From QUBU01 sp014337915 (GTDB taxonomy: Bacteria > Pseudomonadota > Gammaproteobacteria > Steroidobacterales > GCA-2729495): 64,000 nt of DNA. Each line of letters begins with the position of its first letter. The stretch's first letter is position 1. The DNA is taken from NCBI GenBank assembly GCA_030263395.1, contig SZOW01000001.1, positions 62,001 through 126,000 of the forward strand, written 5' to 3'. Positions 45,830-55,381 of the stretch are shown here, one piece after another. Made by a program: the position numbers and the translations under genes. A model generated the notes under the pieces. That model made no database searches and was not told the origin of the DNA. It worked only from the letters and a program-made list of their open reading frames with translations.

Positions 45830-47914
45830 ATGGCGGCGGGACCCTACCGGCTGTCGCAGGGAGAACCCTTCCCCGCCGGTGCCAGGGTGGTGCCTGCCGG
45901 CGTCAATTTCGCGGTCTTCAGCCGCCACGCCAGCGCCGTCACGCTGGTGCTCTATGCGGGCGCCACCGACCGCAGTCCTCTGCAGGTGATCGAGCTCGAC
46001 CCGGTGAACAACCGCACCTTTTTCTTCTGGCATGTGCTGGTTGAGGGCGCCGGCGCGGGACTCTGGTACAGCTGGCGCGCTGACGGACCGGGCGACAGCG
46101 CACGCAGCGGCCTGCGCTTCGACCCGCGCCGCGACCTGCTCGATCCCTGGGCACGCGCCGTCGGCACCGGTCTCTGGAACCGCAGGCTCGCGGCATCACA
46201 GCCGGAGCCCGGTACCGGCCTGCGTGCCTGCGTGGTCGACGACGAACCCTACGACTGGGAAGGCGACCGGCCGCCCAGCCACCGGCCCGAGGACAGCATC
46301 ATCTACGAACTGCACGTCGGCGGCTTCACGCGCCATGGCTCGTCGCGGGTCGCGGCACCGGGCAGCTTCGCGGGACTGATCGAGAAGATCCCCTACCTGC
46401 AGAGCCTCGGCATCACCGACGTGGAACTCATGCCGGTCATGGCCTTCGACGTCCAGGATGTGCCCGCAGGCACTGCGGCGCTGGGACTCGGCAACTATTG
46501 GGGCTACAGCCCCTACGGCTTCTTCGCGCCCCACCCGCCCTACTGCGCCGGAGCGGACGGCCGGCGCGAGTTCCGCGACCTGGTCAAGGCACTGCACCGG
46601 GCCGGTATCGGCGTGATCCTCGACGTGGTCTTCAACCATACGGCCGAGGGCGGCGCGGACGGGCCGGTGATCAGCTTCAAGGGCCTGGCCAACGAGAGCT
46701 TCTATCACCTCGACCCTGCCGACCGGCGCCAATACCTGGACTACACGGGCACCGGCAATACGCTCAACTGCAACCATCCGCTGGTGGCCAACTACATCGT
46801 GCAGTGCCTGGAGTACTGGGTGCGCGAGATGCACGTCGATGGCTTCCGCTTCGACCTGGCCAGCGTCATGGCCCGCGGCGAGGATGGCAAACCGATGTAC
46901 CACGCGCCCGTGCTCTGGAGCATCGAGTTCTCCGAGGCGCTGGTGCATACCCGGCTGATCGCCGAAGCCTGGGATGCCGCGGGCCTCTACCAGGTCGGCG
47001 CCTTTCCCGGGTACCGCTGGGCGGAATGGAACGGCCGCTACCGCGATTCGGTGCGGCGCTTCGTGCGTGGCGATGCCGGCCTGGTGGGCGAGGTCGCCTC
47101 GCGCATCGCCGGCAGCAGCGACCTCTACGGCCCCGGTGGCCGGCTGCCCATCAACAGCATCAACTTCGTCACCTGCCACGACGGCTTCACGCTCAACGAC
47201 CTGGTGAGCTACGGGCAGCGCCACAACCAGGCCAATGGTGAAGGCAACCGCGACGGCATGACGGAAAACCACAGCTGGAACTGCGGCGTGGAAGGACCAA
47301 CCGACGACCCGGTGGTGCTCGAGCTGCGCCAGCGCCTGGCGCGCAACCACCTGGCGATCCTCATGCTCTCCCAGGGCCCACCAATGCTGCTGGCCGGCGA
47401 CGAGGTGCTGCGTACGCAGCGGGGCAACAACAATGCCTACTGCCAGGACAACGACATCTCCTGGTTCGACTGGACGCTGGTGGAGCGCAACGCCGGCTTC
47501 CTGCGCTTCGTGCGCGAGCTCATCCGCCTGCGCCGCCGCCACCGTTCGCTGCGCCGGCCCCGGTTCCTCACCGGACAGCCCGGCAGCGGCCGCGATGGCC
47601 TGCCCGACATCCACTGGCAGGACGCCGACGGCAGGCCGCCCGACTGGTCGGACCCGCAGTCCCGCTGGCTGTCGTTCACGCTTTCCGGCCGGGAGGCGGG
47701 CGAACCGGTGCTGCATGCGCTGCTGAACATGGGGCCCGCACCGCGGCGGGCGCTGCTGCCGCAGATCGCCGGCTGCAGCTGGCGTCGCACGCTCGACACC
47801 TCGTTGCCGCCACCGCGCGACATCGCCCCGCCCGAGCAGCAGGAGCCGCTGGCCGGACCGGACTACCTGGTCCCGGCGCGTACGGTCGTCGTGCTCGAAG
47901 CCTGGCGGGACTGA
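45830..47914 (+). CDS. glgX: Glycogen debranching enzyme GlgX
   Basis: 694 residues, GH13 with an N-terminal CBM48 (GVNFAVFSRHASAVTLVLYA). It hydrolyses alpha-1,6 branch points left by the phosphorylase. Catalytic blocks are VILDVVFNHTAEG, DGFRFDLASV (nucleophile Asp), LIAEAWDAAG (acid Glu) and FVTCHDGFTLNDLVSY. Its stop and that of glgB face each other as TGA-G-TCA with one base between. It belongs to the glgP operon. Confidence 0.95.
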   Translation: MAAGPYRLSQGEPFPAGARVVPAGVNFAVFSRHASAVTLVLYAGATDRSPLQVIELDPVNNRTFFFWHVLVEGAGAGLWYSWRADGPGDSARSGLRFDPRRDLLDPWARAVGTGLWNRRLAASQPEPGTGLRACVVDDEPYDWEGDRPPSHRPEDSIIYELHVGGFTRHGSSRVAAPGSFAGLIEKIPYLQSLGITDVELMPVMAFDVQDVPAGTAALGLGNYWGYSPYGFFAPHPPYCAGADGRREFRDLVKALHRAGIGVILDVVFNHTAEGGADGPVISFKGLANESFYHLDPADRRQYLDYTGTGNTLNCNHPLVANYIVQCLEYWVREMHVDGFRFDLASVMARGEDGKPMYHAPVLWSIEFSEALVHTRLIAEAWDAAGLYQVGAFPGYRWAEWNGRYRDSVRRFVRGDAGLVGEVASRIAGSSDLYGPGGRLPINSINFVTCHDGFTLNDLVSYGQRHNQANGEGNRDGMTENHSWNCGVEGPTDDPVVLELRQRLARNHLAILMLSQGPPMLLAGDEVLRTQRGNNNAYCQDNDISWFDWTLVERNAGFLRFVRELIRLRRRHRSLRRPRFLTGQPGSGRDGLPDIHWQDADGRPPDWSDPQSRWLSFTLSGREAGEPVLHALLNMGPAPRRALLPQIAGCSWRRTLDTSLPPPRDIAPPEQQEPLAGPDYLVPARTVVVLEAWRD

Positions 47915-47915
47915 G

Positions 47916-50102
47916 TCAGCCCGGCTGCCGCCGCAGGACGATGCCCGCCAGCGGTGGCAGCGTCACCACCAGCGACTGCAGCTGGTCCATCCACGGCAGC
48001 GGCTCGCTGTGCAGCAGCCCGGGATTGCCGACATCGCCTCCGCCGTAGAAGCGCGAGTCGGAGTTGAACAGCTCGCAGTACGTCCCCGGCTGCGGCACAC
48101 CGATGCGGTAGCCGGTGCGCGGTACCGGGGTGAAGTTCAGCAGCACGATGACCTCGCCGTCCGCATCGCGCCGCAGGAAGGCCAGCACCGAGTTGTCGGC
48201 GTCGTCCCAGCGCAGCCACTGGAAACCACGGCCCTCGAAGTCGAAGCAGTGCAGCGGGCGCTGCGCGCGGTACAGCCGGTTGAGATCGGCGACCAGCCGC
48301 CGCACGCCACCATGCGCCGGCTCCTGCAGCAGCTGCCAGGGCAGCTCGCCGCGATGGTCCCATTCCCAGTGCTGGGCCAGTTCGCCGCCCATGAACAGCA
48401 GCTTCTTCCCCGGGTAGGTCCACTGGTAGGTGAAGAGCAGGCGCAGGTTGGCGAAGCGCTGCCAGTCGTCGCCCGGCATGCGCCCGAGCAGCGAGCGCTT
48501 GCCGTGCACGACCTCGTCGTGGGACAGCGGCAGGACGAAGTTCTCGGTGAAGGCGTAGATCGGCCCGAAACTCAGCAGCTCGTGGTGGAAGCGCCGGTGC
48601 ACCGGGTCATGGGCCAGGTACTCGAGTGTGTCGTGCATCCAGCCCATGTTCCACTTCATGGAGAAGCCGAGGCCGCCATGGTCGGTAGGGCGCGACACAC
48701 CGGGCCAGGCGGTGGACTCCTCGGCGATGACGATGCTGCCGGGCACCTCGGCATGCGTCAGCTGGTTGAGGTGGCGGATGAAGGCAGCCGCCTCCAGGTT
48801 CCCGTTGCCGCCCGCGACGTTGGGCACCCACTCGCCGGGGCCGCGCGAGTAGTCCAGGTAGAGCATCGAGGCCACGGCATCCACGCGCAGGCCGTCGCAG
48901 TGGAACTCCTTCAGCCAGTAGATGGCACTGGACAGGAGGAAGCTGCGCACCTCGTTGCGGTCGTAGTTGAACACCAGCGTGCCCCATTCCGCATGCTCGC
49001 CCTTGCGCGGATCCGGGTACTCGTAGAGCGCGCTGCCATCGAAGCGTGCCAGGCCATGCGCATCCCTGGGGAAATGCCCCGGCACCCAGTCGAGGATCAC
49101 GCCGATGCCGGCCTGGTGCAGCTGGTCCACCAGGAAACGGAAATCGTCCGGGTCGCCGAAGCGTCGCGTCGGCGCGAAGTAACCGGAAGGCTGGTAGCCC
49201 CAGGATTCGTCCAGCGGATGCTCGGTGACCGGCAGGAACTCGACATGGGTGAAGCCGAGCTCCGCGACGTAGGGCACCAGCTCTGCAGCGATCTCGCGAT
49301 AGCCGAGGAAGCCGCCGTCAGCACGCCGGCGCCAGGAACCGAGGTGCACCTCGTAAACCGACAGCGGCGCGTGCAGCCAGTCACCCGCCTCGCGGGCGGC
49401 CATCCAGGCAGCGTCGCCCCATTGGTAGCCGGAAGCCGCGGCGGTCACGGAGGCCGTCGCCGGGCGCATTTCCGTCAGCCGGGCGTAGGGGTCGCCCTTG
49501 AGCAGCAGTTCCCCGCTCCAGCGGTTGCGCAGCTCGAACTTGTAGTTGACACCAGCACCCAGCCCCGGGATGAACAGCTCCCACACACCCGAACTGCCGC
49601 GGCTGCGCATCGGGTGGCAACGGCCATCCCAGCCATTGAAGTCGCCGACCACGCTGACGCGCTCGGCATCGGGCGCCCAGACCGCGAAGCGCACGCCGTC
49701 GATGCCATCGGCAACGACCAGGTGGGCACCGAGCAGCCACCAGGCATGCCAGTGGTTGCCAGCGCCGAAGGCGGCGATGTCGCGCTCGGCCAGCAGTGGC
49801 GGAAAACAGTAGGGATCCACCGCCTCGAAGACCTGGCCCTGGGCGTTGCGCCGCCGGACGCTGTAACGCCGCGGCAGCGTCCCGGCAGGCCCCCGGAACT
49901 CGAACAGGTCACTGGTACCGACACGCTCCAGGATCGCGCCGTTCTGCGGCAGGCTGACCTCGACCGCTGCCGGGGCCAGCACGCGCACCACCTCCTGCCC
50001 GTCCGCCAGCGGATGGCGGCCGAGAACCGCAAAGGGATCGTGGTGGCGCGCGCCGAGCAGGCGCAGGAGCTCCGGCTCCATGACCTCCCCCTGCCCGGTC
50101 AT
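47916..50102 (-). CDS. glgB: 1,4-alpha-glucan branching enzyme GlgB
   Basis: 728 residues, GH13 with N-terminal modules N1 and CBM48 (VRFAVWAPDAERVSVVGDFN). It cuts and reattaches alpha-1,4 chains in alpha-1,6 linkage. GLRVDAVASMLYLDYSR has the nucleophile Asp, IVIAEESTAWPG the acid Glu, and LPLSHDEVVHGKRSL is typical of GlgB. Two starts compete: ATG 50102, and ATG 50081 (MEPELLRLL) with GGGGGAGG close before it. It is encoded opposite to glgP-glgX and convergent with them. Confidence 0.95.
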   Translation of the reverse strand: MTGQGEVMEPELLRLLGARHHDPFAVLGRHPLADGQEVVRVLAPAAVEVSLPQNGAILERVGTSDLFEFRGPAGTLPRRYSVRRRNAQGQVFEAVDPYCFPPLLAERDIAAFGAGNHWHAWWLLGAHLVVADGIDGVRFAVWAPDAERVSVVGDFNGWDGRCHPMRSRGSSGVWELFIPGLGAGVNYKFELRNRWSGELLLKGDPYARLTEMRPATASVTAAASGYQWGDAAWMAAREAGDWLHAPLSVYEVHLGSWRRRADGGFLGYREIAAELVPYVAELGFTHVEFLPVTEHPLDESWGYQPSGYFAPTRRFGDPDDFRFLVDQLHQAGIGVILDWVPGHFPRDAHGLARFDGSALYEYPDPRKGEHAEWGTLVFNYDRNEVRSFLLSSAIYWLKEFHCDGLRVDAVASMLYLDYSRGPGEWVPNVAGGNGNLEAAAFIRHLNQLTHAEVPGSIVIAEESTAWPGVSRPTDHGGLGFSMKWNMGWMHDTLEYLAHDPVHRRFHHELLSFGPIYAFTENFVLPLSHDEVVHGKRSLLGRMPGDDWQRFANLRLLFTYQWTYPGKKLLFMGGELAQHWEWDHRGELPWQLLQEPAHGGVRRLVADLNRLYRAQRPLHCFDFEGRGFQWLRWDDADNSVLAFLRRDADGEVIVLLNFTPVPRTGYRIGVPQPGTYCELFNSDSRFYGGGDVGNPGLLHSEPLPWMDQLQSLVVTLPPLAGIVLRRQPG

Positions 50103-50145
50103 CTCCGATCCTGTCCTTGTGATGCCTGCGCCACGCGCACATCGT

Positions 50146-50165
50146 AAATGGTGCCTGACATATTT
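50146..50165 (+). repeat. Dispersed AAATGGTGCC element, direct copy left of ackA-pta
   Basis: AAATGGTGCCTGACATATTT, identical over all 20 bases to the copy at 52506 and in the same orientation. It lies in the 178-base gap between the glgB start and the ackA stop. The rest of that gap holds nothing I recognise. Confidence 0.8.
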
Positions 50166-50280
50166 GTTGCTTCAGAATGGCTGGCTGCCGCACCGGGCCG
50201 GGGCAAGACCCTCTCCAGGCCATGCACCAGAGGACCAGCATCACGGCATCCGCTGGACCGACGCGTCCTGTGCCAGGAGA

Positions 50281-51489
50281 TCACGACGCCGATCGCAGGC
50301 GGCCAGCATGCCGCGCCATGATCCACTCCTCGTTGGTGGGTTCCACCGCGACGAGTACATGGCTGGCCGGCATGGATATCACGGACGCATGCACGGCATT
50401 GGCACTGGCGTCGAGGCGCACACCGAGGAACGCGAGCCCGGCACAGATACGCTCGCGCACGAAGGCGTTATGCTCGCCGACACCTGCCGTGAAAGCCAGC
50501 AGGTCCAGCCCGCCAAGCACGGCGGCCAGCGCACCAATCTCACCCACGATGCGGCGCACGTACAGGTCGAGGGCCAGGCGGGCACGCGCCCCGGCCTCGC
50601 CAGCGTCACCCTCGTGCCGAACGATGACCCGCGGCTCTGGGGAGATACCCGAAACCCCGAGCAGGCCGCTGCGCTGGTAGAGCAGCCGGGCGACTTCGTC
50701 CGTACTCAGCTTCTCGGTCTCCAGCAGATAAAGCAGCGCGCCAGGATCGAGTGCACCGGTGCGGGTGCCCATCATCAGACCATCGAGCGCGGAGAAACCC
50801 ATGGTGGTGGCGACGCTGCGCAGGTCCCGCATTGCGCACAGGCTGGCTCCGCTGCCGAGGTGGGCGACGATGCAGCGCCCGCGTGCCCTGTCGCCGTGGC
50901 GTTCGGCCAGCACCGTGGCCAGGTACTCGTAGGACAGCCCGTGGAAGCCATAGCGGCGCAACCCCCGCTGGTACGCCTCGTACGGCAGCGGCAGGACCTG
51001 TTCAACCAGCGGCAGGGTCTGATGAAAGCCCGTGTCGAAGCAGGCCACCTGCTGGATGAAAGGGCGCTCGCGCAGCAGGATCTCGATGGCCTCGAGTGCA
51101 AATGGCTGATGCAGCGGCGCAAGCGGGACATAGGCCCGGAGATCGGCGAGCACCTGGGCATCGATGAGCGTTGGTGCAAAGTACCTGCTGCCGCCGTGCA
51201 CGACGCGGTGCGCAATCGCCGCCACGCGCCGGCCCTGAAGGCGGGCGCCAATCCGCTCACGGATCAGCCGGAGCGCATCGCGGTAGGGATGATCCGCGCC
51301 CAGCGCAATGCCAAGCGGGGAAAGACCGGTCTCGCCGAAGTCCGGGTGCGGCCCGCCGATGCCCTGCACCTTGCCGCTCCACAGCGGCGTGCGCGGCAAT
51401 GGATCGGCACTGGCATCGAATACCGCGAACTTGATGCTCGACGAGCCGCAGTTCAGCACAACGATGCAGTCAGCAGCTGCTGGAGTCAT
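50281..51489 (-). CDS. ackA: Acetate kinase
   Basis: 402 residues of the ASKHA fold. It interconverts acetyl phosphate plus ADP with acetate plus ATP. VLNCGSSSIKFAVFD is the phosphate-binding signature, AHRVVHGGSRYF and GFSALDGLMMGTRTGALDPG are the other two family blocks, and AFTAGVGEHNAFVRE closes the ATP site. Its ATG overlaps the stop of the phosphotransacetylase gene (ATGA), so the pair is coupled. A butyrate or propionate kinase specificity is less likely by wording but not excluded. Confidence 0.93.
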   Translation of the reverse strand: MTPAAADCIVVLNCGSSSIKFAVFDASADPLPRTPLWSGKVQGIGGPHPDFGETGLSPLGIALGADHPYRDALRLIRERIGARLQGRRVAAIAHRVVHGGSRYFAPTLIDAQVLADLRAYVPLAPLHQPFALEAIEILLRERPFIQQVACFDTGFHQTLPLVEQVLPLPYEAYQRGLRRYGFHGLSYEYLATVLAERHGDRARGRCIVAHLGSGASLCAMRDLRSVATTMGFSALDGLMMGTRTGALDPGALLYLLETEKLSTDEVARLLYQRSGLLGVSGISPEPRVIVRHEGDAGEAGARARLALDLYVRRIVGEIGALAAVLGGLDLLAFTAGVGEHNAFVRERICAGLAFLGVRLDASANAVHASVISMPASHVLVAVEPTNEEWIMARHAGRLRSAS

Positions 51490-52460
51490 GGCGGTGCAGT
51501 ACGGTAGTGATGAGCCACCAGCTTGGCGATGGCGCAGGAGGTGATGCGCGACGCTTCTGAATCAGCACGGCTGGTCAGGATGACCGGCACCTTTGCGCCA
51601 AGCACGATACCGGCGCTGGCAGCATTGCCCAGATACATGAGCTGCTTGGCGAGCATGTTGCCGCTCTCGAGGTCCGGAACGACCAGGATATCCGCCTGGC
51701 CGGCCACCGCGGATACGATCCCCTTGGTACGGGCTGCATCGATGGACACCGCGGTGTCGAACGCCAGCGGGCCATCAAGCAGGCCACCGCTGATCTGCCC
51801 GCGATCGGCCATCTTGCAAAGCGCAGCCGCATCCAGCGTGGCGGGCATCGCGGCGTTGACGGTTTCCACGGCCGCCAGGATCGCCACCCTGGGCGTGGCC
51901 ACACCGATGATCCGGGCCAGTTCTATGGCATTGCGCACGATATCGGCCTTCTGCTGCAGATCCGGCGCGAGATTGATGGCCGCGTCGGTAACGATGAAGG
52001 GCCGCGGGTAGCTTGGCACCTGCATCAGGAAACAGTGACTGACGCGGCGCTTGGTGCGCAGGCCGGCAGCCGACGGCACGACGGCTGCGATCAGTTCGTC
52101 GGTGTGCAGGCTGCCCTTCATCAGTGCCTCGACCCGGCCGGCATGCGCCAGCGCGGCCGCGCGGGCTGCTGCGGCGTGGCTATGTGCGACATCCTCGACA
52201 GGCACACCGCAGAGATCCACGCCGGCCTGCGCGGCCACGGACGCCAGCCTGGCCCGCGGTACAACCAGAACCGGTTCAATCAGCCCGGCGGCGCGCGCGG
52301 CCATCGCGGCCGTGAGACTGCCGACATCGCAGGGATGCACGACCGCGACGGTGATGGGAGCAATCGGAGCCACACGTGCCAGCAGGCGGCGCAATCCATC
52401 GCTGCTGGCGATGTCCAACCCAGTCTCGGGTCCATCCTGGTGTGCAATATCGTGGCTCAT
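51486..52460 (-). CDS. Phosphate acetyl/butyryltransferase
   Basis: 324 residues of the PTA_PTB family, the short form without the DRTGG or MaoC-like domains. It moves acetyl (or butyryl) from CoA to phosphate. Typical segments are VAVVHPCDVGSLTAAMAARA, GLIEPVLVVP, LMKGSLHTDELIAAVVP, FIVTDAAINLAPDLQQKADI, ADRGQISGGLLDGPLAFDTA and VPDLESGNMLAKQLMYLGNA. With ackA it forms a complete acyl-CoA to acid plus ATP pathway. Wording is close to enzymes annotated as both Pta and Ptb, so I leave the symbol open. Confidence 0.9.
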   Translation of the reverse strand: MSHDIAHQDGPETGLDIASSDGLRRLLARVAPIAPITVAVVHPCDVGSLTAAMAARAAGLIEPVLVVPRARLASVAAQAGVDLCGVPVEDVAHSHAAAARAAALAHAGRVEALMKGSLHTDELIAAVVPSAAGLRTKRRVSHCFLMQVPSYPRPFIVTDAAINLAPDLQQKADIVRNAIELARIIGVATPRVAILAAVETVNAAMPATLDAAALCKMADRGQISGGLLDGPLAFDTAVSIDAARTKGIVSAVAGQADILVVPDLESGNMLAKQLMYLGNAASAGIVLGAKVPVILTSRADSEASRITSCAIAKLVAHHYRTAPP

Positions 52461-52505
52461 CGACCGACCCCTGTATTCATGGACTCATGCCACTCACAGG
52501 TTAAC

Positions 52506-52525
52506 AAATGGTGCCTGACATATTT
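52506..52525 (+). repeat. Dispersed AAATGGTGCC element, direct copy right of ackA-pta
   Basis: Same 20 bases and same orientation as the copy at 50146, and also followed by a T and CC as in the inverted copy at 34443. It lies between the divergent phosphotransacetylase and glgC genes, 46 bases after the former's start codon and 80 bases before glgC. A TATACT at 52558-52563, possibly the glgC -10 box, follows it. Confidence 0.8.
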
Positions 52526-52593
52526 TCCGGCTGGCTGGCCTGGGCCATGTGGCGGGTTATACTGCCCCGGCACGGCTGGACACCAAAACGACC

Positions 52594-52598
52594 GGAGG
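52594..52598 (+). promoter_or_regulatory. Shine-Dalgarno sequence that fixes the TTG start of glgC
   Basis: GGAGG ends seven bases before TTG 52606. No ATG or GTG in the glgC frame lies at a suitable distance, so this site decides the start. Confidence 0.7.
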
Positions 52599-52605
52599 TC
52601 AGTGC

Positions 52606-53916
52606 TTGAAGCCCAGAAAGTCCGGACGCTTCGTCAGCCAGTTGACCAAGAGCACCATGGCGATCGTCATGGCCGGGGGCCGCGGCGAGCGGCTGCGGCA
52701 CCTGACCCGCAACCGAGCCAAGCCGGCCATGCCGTTCGCCGGCAAGTACCGCATCATCGATTTCACGCTATCGAACTGCGTGAACTCCGGCATCCGCCAG
52801 ATCCTGGTGCTGACCCAGTACAAGGCCCACGCGCTGATCCAGCACATCCAGCGCGGCTGGGGTTACCTGCGCGGCGAACTCGGCGAGTTCGTGCAGCTGG
52901 TGCCGGCCCAGCAGCAGATCGGCGAAAGCTGGTACCGGGGTACGGCTGACTCCCTCTACCAGAACCTCGACATCATCGAGGCCTACCATCCCGACCTGGT
53001 GCTGGTGCTGGCCGGCGACCATGTCTACAAGATGGACTACGGCCCGATGATCGCCTTCCATGTCGAGAAGGATGCCGACATCACCGTCGGCGTGGTGCAG
53101 GTGCCGCTGTCCCAGGCCCGCGAGTTCGGCGTGATGACCGTCAACGAGGTCCAGCGCATCATCCGCTTCAGCGAGAAGCCGGCCCAGCCCGAGCCGATGC
53201 CCGGCCGCCAGGACGTAGCGCTGGCCTCCATGGGCATCTACGTCTTCAACCGCGAGTTCCTGCAGAAGAGCCTGCGCGCGGATGCCGCTGACACCAGCTC
53301 GGCGCATGACTTCGGCAAGAACATCATCCCGGGCAGCATCGGCAAGGCCCGCGTCTATGCCTACCCTTTCGAGGACGTGAAGACCGCCGCCCAGGCCTAC
53401 TGGCGCGACGTCGGCACCGTGGATGCCTTCTACGAAGCAAACATGGAACTGGTGTACGTCACGCCCGAACTCAACCTGTATGACGAAGACTGGCCTATCT
53501 GGACCTATCAGGAACATGTGCCGGGCGCGAAGTTCGTGCTCGACGACGAGGGCCGGCGCGGCGAGGCCATCAACTCCATGGTGTCCGGCGGCTGCATCAT
53601 CTCGGGGGCGACCGTGCGCGAGTCGATGCTGTTCGTCAACACGCATGTCCACGAGCGTTCCGTCGTGTTCCGCTCGGTGCTGCTGCCCAACGTGCGCATC
53701 GGCCGTGGCTGCCGCATCAGCCGGGCGATCCTCGACGAGGGCTGCGTGGTGCCCGACGGCATGCACATCGGCGAGGATGCAGCAGCCGACGCCGCCCGGT
53801 TCCACGTCACCGAAGGCGGCGTGGTGCTGGTGACCCCGGACATGCTGGCCGCTGCCGAGGCGGAGCGCCGCAGCGCCGAGGCACGCGCCGCCGCAGATGC
53901 CGCGGGCGTCGGCTGA
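52606..53916 (+). CDS. glgC: Glucose-1-phosphate adenylyltransferase (ADP-glucose pyrophosphorylase)
   Basis: 436 residues. It makes ADP-glucose from glucose-1-phosphate and ATP, the committed step of glycogen synthesis. MAGGRGERLRHLT is the nucleotide-binding loop, KPAMPFAGKYRIIDF and LAGDHVYKMDYGPMI are the family signatures, and a left-handed beta-helix (SGGCIISGATVRESMLF) forms the C-terminal allosteric domain. The start is TTG 52606 on the strength of a GGAGG seven bases upstream. malQ follows after 13 bases. Confidence 0.95.
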   Translation: MKPRKSGRFVSQLTKSTMAIVMAGGRGERLRHLTRNRAKPAMPFAGKYRIIDFTLSNCVNSGIRQILVLTQYKAHALIQHIQRGWGYLRGELGEFVQLVPAQQQIGESWYRGTADSLYQNLDIIEAYHPDLVLVLAGDHVYKMDYGPMIAFHVEKDADITVGVVQVPLSQAREFGVMTVNEVQRIIRFSEKPAQPEPMPGRQDVALASMGIYVFNREFLQKSLRADAADTSSAHDFGKNIIPGSIGKARVYAYPFEDVKTAAQAYWRDVGTVDAFYEANMELVYVTPELNLYDEDWPIWTYQEHVPGAKFVLDDEGRRGEAINSMVSGGCIISGATVRESMLFVNTHVHERSVVFRSVLLPNVRIGRGCRISRAILDEGCVVPDGMHIGEDAAADAARFHVTEGGVVLVTPDMLAAAEAERRSAEARAAADAAGVG

Positions 53917-53929
53917 GTCCTGCTACATC

Positions 53930-55381
53930 ATGAGCCTGCTGCTCGACCGGCGCCGTGCCGGTGTCCTGCTCCATCCGACATCGCTGCCGGGCCCCGGGCC
54001 GCGTGGCGTCCTCGGCGCCGATGCACGGCGCTTCGTCGACCTGCTCGCAGCAGCCGGGTTCAGCGTCTGGCAGACCCTGCCGCTCGGCCCGGTGGACCAG
54101 AGCCTGTCACCCTACCAGATGAAGTCCGCCCATGCGGGCAGCACCGACCTCATCGACCCGGCCGACCTCGTCAGCCGCGGCTGGCTGCCGGAAGCCATGA
54201 TGGATGCCGATGCGCCGACCCGGCTGCGGGCCTGCTACCAGCATTTCCGCAGCCAGGCCAGTGCCACCGACCACGCCGCCTTCGACCTTTTCGTGCAGCA
54301 GCAGCGCAGCTGGCTGCTGCCCTACTCGCTGTTCGAGCACCATCGCCGCATTTCCGGCGGACAGCCATGGTGGGAATGGCCGGAGGCGATCCGCCAGCGT
54401 GATCCGGCCACCATGACCAGCACCCTGGCCCAGGGCCGCGACAGCCTGCGCAGCATCGCCTTCGAGCAGTACCTCTTCGATCTGCAGTGGCAGGCACTGC
54501 GTGAGTACGCCCGCTCGCGTGGCGTCCTGCTGTTCGGCGACCTGCCGTTCTACCTCGACCTCGACAGCGTCGAGCTGTGGTGGCATCGCAAGCTGTTCCG
54601 GGTGGATCCAGCCGGCAGGCCGGAGGCCGTGGCAGGCGTGCCCCCGGACTACTTCAACGCCGAGGGCCAGCTCTGGGGCAACCCCCTGTACGACTGGGAC
54701 GCCATGCGCGCCGAGGGCTTCCGCTGGTGGGTGGACCGTATCCGCGGGCAGCTGCACTGCTTCGACCTGCTGCGCATCGATCACTTCCGCGCGCTGGAGT
54801 CCTACTGGGAGGTGCCGGCCGGTGCAGCAACCGCGCGCGATGGCCGCTGGCGCGCGGCACCGGGAGCCGAATTGCTGGCCACGCTGGCGGCAGAGCCGGG
54901 CATCGGGGCGCTGGTAGCCGAGGACCTGGGCAGCATCACGCCCGAGGTACGCGCGCTGCGCGACCAGTTCTCCCTGCCCCGCATGCTGGTGCTGCAGTTC
55001 GCCTTCGACGGCTCGCCGCAGAATCCATACCTGCCGGCCAACCATGTCGCCAATGCCGTGGTCTACACCGGCACCCACGACAACGACACCACCATGGGCT
55101 GGTACACCAGCCTCGACGCCGGCACGCGCGCGCGGGTCGATGCCTGCCTGGCCAGCACGCCGGGCGACATGCCGGGCGCGCTGATCCGCGCCGCCTACGC
55201 CTCAGCGGCCAGCCTGGCAGTGCTGCCGATGCAGGACCTCCTCGGGCTCGGCAGCGAGGCGCGCATGAACCGCCCGGGCACGCCCAGCGGCAACTGGGGC
55301 TGGCGCTTCGGCTGGGAGCAGCTCGACACCGGGCTGGCCGACCGCTGCCGGCGCCTGGCGGTACTGTCGGGCCGGGCCTAG
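53930..55381 (+). CDS. malQ: 4-alpha-glucanotransferase MalQ (amylomaltase)
   Basis: 483 residues of GH77, the short amylomaltase form. It transfers alpha-1,4 glucan segments between maltodextrins, feeding the phosphorylase. RRAGVLLHPTSLPGPGPRG opens the fold, LRIDHFRALESYWEVP carries the nucleophile Asp, VAEDLGSITPEV the catalytic Glu, and YTGTHDNDTTMGW the third acid. It follows glgC by 13 bases, so synthesis and breakdown genes share a transcript. Its stop overlaps that of glgA in a shared CTAG. Confidence 0.94.
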   Translation: MSLLLDRRRAGVLLHPTSLPGPGPRGVLGADARRFVDLLAAAGFSVWQTLPLGPVDQSLSPYQMKSAHAGSTDLIDPADLVSRGWLPEAMMDADAPTRLRACYQHFRSQASATDHAAFDLFVQQQRSWLLPYSLFEHHRRISGGQPWWEWPEAIRQRDPATMTSTLAQGRDSLRSIAFEQYLFDLQWQALREYARSRGVLLFGDLPFYLDLDSVELWWHRKLFRVDPAGRPEAVAGVPPDYFNAEGQLWGNPLYDWDAMRAEGFRWWVDRIRGQLHCFDLLRIDHFRALESYWEVPAGAATARDGRWRAAPGAELLATLAAEPGIGALVAEDLGSITPEVRALRDQFSLPRMLVLQFAFDGSPQNPYLPANHVANAVVYTGTHDNDTTMGWYTSLDAGTRARVDACLASTPGDMPGALIRAAYASAASLAVLPMQDLLGLGSEARMNRPGTPSGNWGWRFGWEQLDTGLADRCRRLAVLSGRA

